Source of the DNA: Acinetobacter sp. UBA6641
GTDB taxonomy: Bacteria > Pseudomonadota > Gammaproteobacteria > Pseudomonadales > Moraxellaceae
Direction: 5' to 3'
Assembly: GCA_002455755.1 (NCBI GenBank)
Contig: DKLL01000053.1
Span: 1-5,043 of the forward strand
DNA length: 5,043 bases
The notes beneath the pieces were generated by a model. It did no database searches and was not told the origin of the DNA. It saw only the letters and a list, made by a program, of their open reading frames with translations. How positions within the stretch are numbered: position 1 is the first letter of the stretch; each line of letters begins with the position of its first letter. This document shows positions 4,958-5,043 of the stretch, piece by piece. Position numbers and translations under genes: made by a program.

Positions 4958-5043
4958 TTAGCTAGATGTAAATCGGCCATATTCATCGCGTCTTTGCGTA
5001 GTATTTCTACTACGACCACCGGAACGACCGCCGCGATCATCAT
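4958..5043 (-). CDS. Partial gene: C-terminal end of a Gly/Arg-rich basic protein
   Basis: Only the last 27 residues are in the window, from codon 5041-5039 to the TAA at 4960-4958. They begin DDRGGRSGGRSRNTTQRRDE and end YGRFTSS. The tail is basic, disordered-looking and Gly/Arg-rich, with a short RDEYGRF element. I associate such tails with small hydrophilic stress-type proteins of Acinetobacter (those with KGG repeats), but the diagnostic N-terminus lies outside the window, so the family is uncertain. A competing open frame (MMIAAVVPVVVVEILRKD...), stopping at 4921-4923, is also unbroken to the edge. I prefer the Gly/Arg frame because its composition is that of a disordered tail, whereas the other reads like an out-of-frame translation. 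A strong terminator follows on the same strand. Confidence 0.6.
   Translation of the reverse strand, partial: DDRGGRSGGRSRNTTQRRDEYGRFTSS

Noticed and set aside
4921..5043. Alternative minus-strand frame at the right edge (MMIAAVVPVVVV...)
   Set aside because: It is open to the edge, but its Val-rich start is what a shifted reading of Gly/Arg codons gives; the Gly/Arg frame is preferred.

Overview
The window looks like chromosomal DNA of a gamma-proteobacterium, most probably Acinetobacter or a close Moraxellaceae relative. This is inferred from the style of the NAD+ synthetase, from the small glycine-zipper protein and the Gly/Arg-rich tail at the right edge, and from the low GC of the spacers. 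No search was run, so the genus is an inference.

Left part (1-1735): a complete minus-strand gene for glutamine-dependent NAD+ synthetase (nadE) is the clearest gene. A second minus-strand frame overlaps its stop codon and runs off the left edge, probably as the next gene of a short operon. That frame contains a perfect 13-bp inverted repeat.

Middle part (1736-3617): this is very AT-rich and gene-poor. It holds one convincing gene, a minus-strand HEMTH zinc-metallopeptidase-like protein of the type often labelled 'Vgr-related' or 'Rhs', standing alone. On its left is a stretch with plus-strand reading segments broken by stops and a frame change. These read like a decayed gene but cannot be named. 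The rest is A-tract-rich spacer.

Right part (3618-5043): a row of small plus-strand units follows. First is a tiny frame with a perfect Shine-Dalgarno that looks like a disrupted Gln-rich peptide gene. Next is a one-helix membrane peptide, then a 172-residue glycine-zipper protein. Each is followed by a possible intrinsic terminator, so they are probably separate short transcripts. The glycine-zipper gene converges on a minus-strand gene entering from the right edge, whose visible end is a Gly/Arg-rich tail; the two are separated by one terminator for each direction.

Only nadE has a certain biochemical role. The small right-hand genes resemble envelope or stress accessory proteins, but nothing in the window proves a shared pathway. 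I see no tRNA, rRNA, CRISPR array or intact insertion sequence, and no convincing new multi-gene system.
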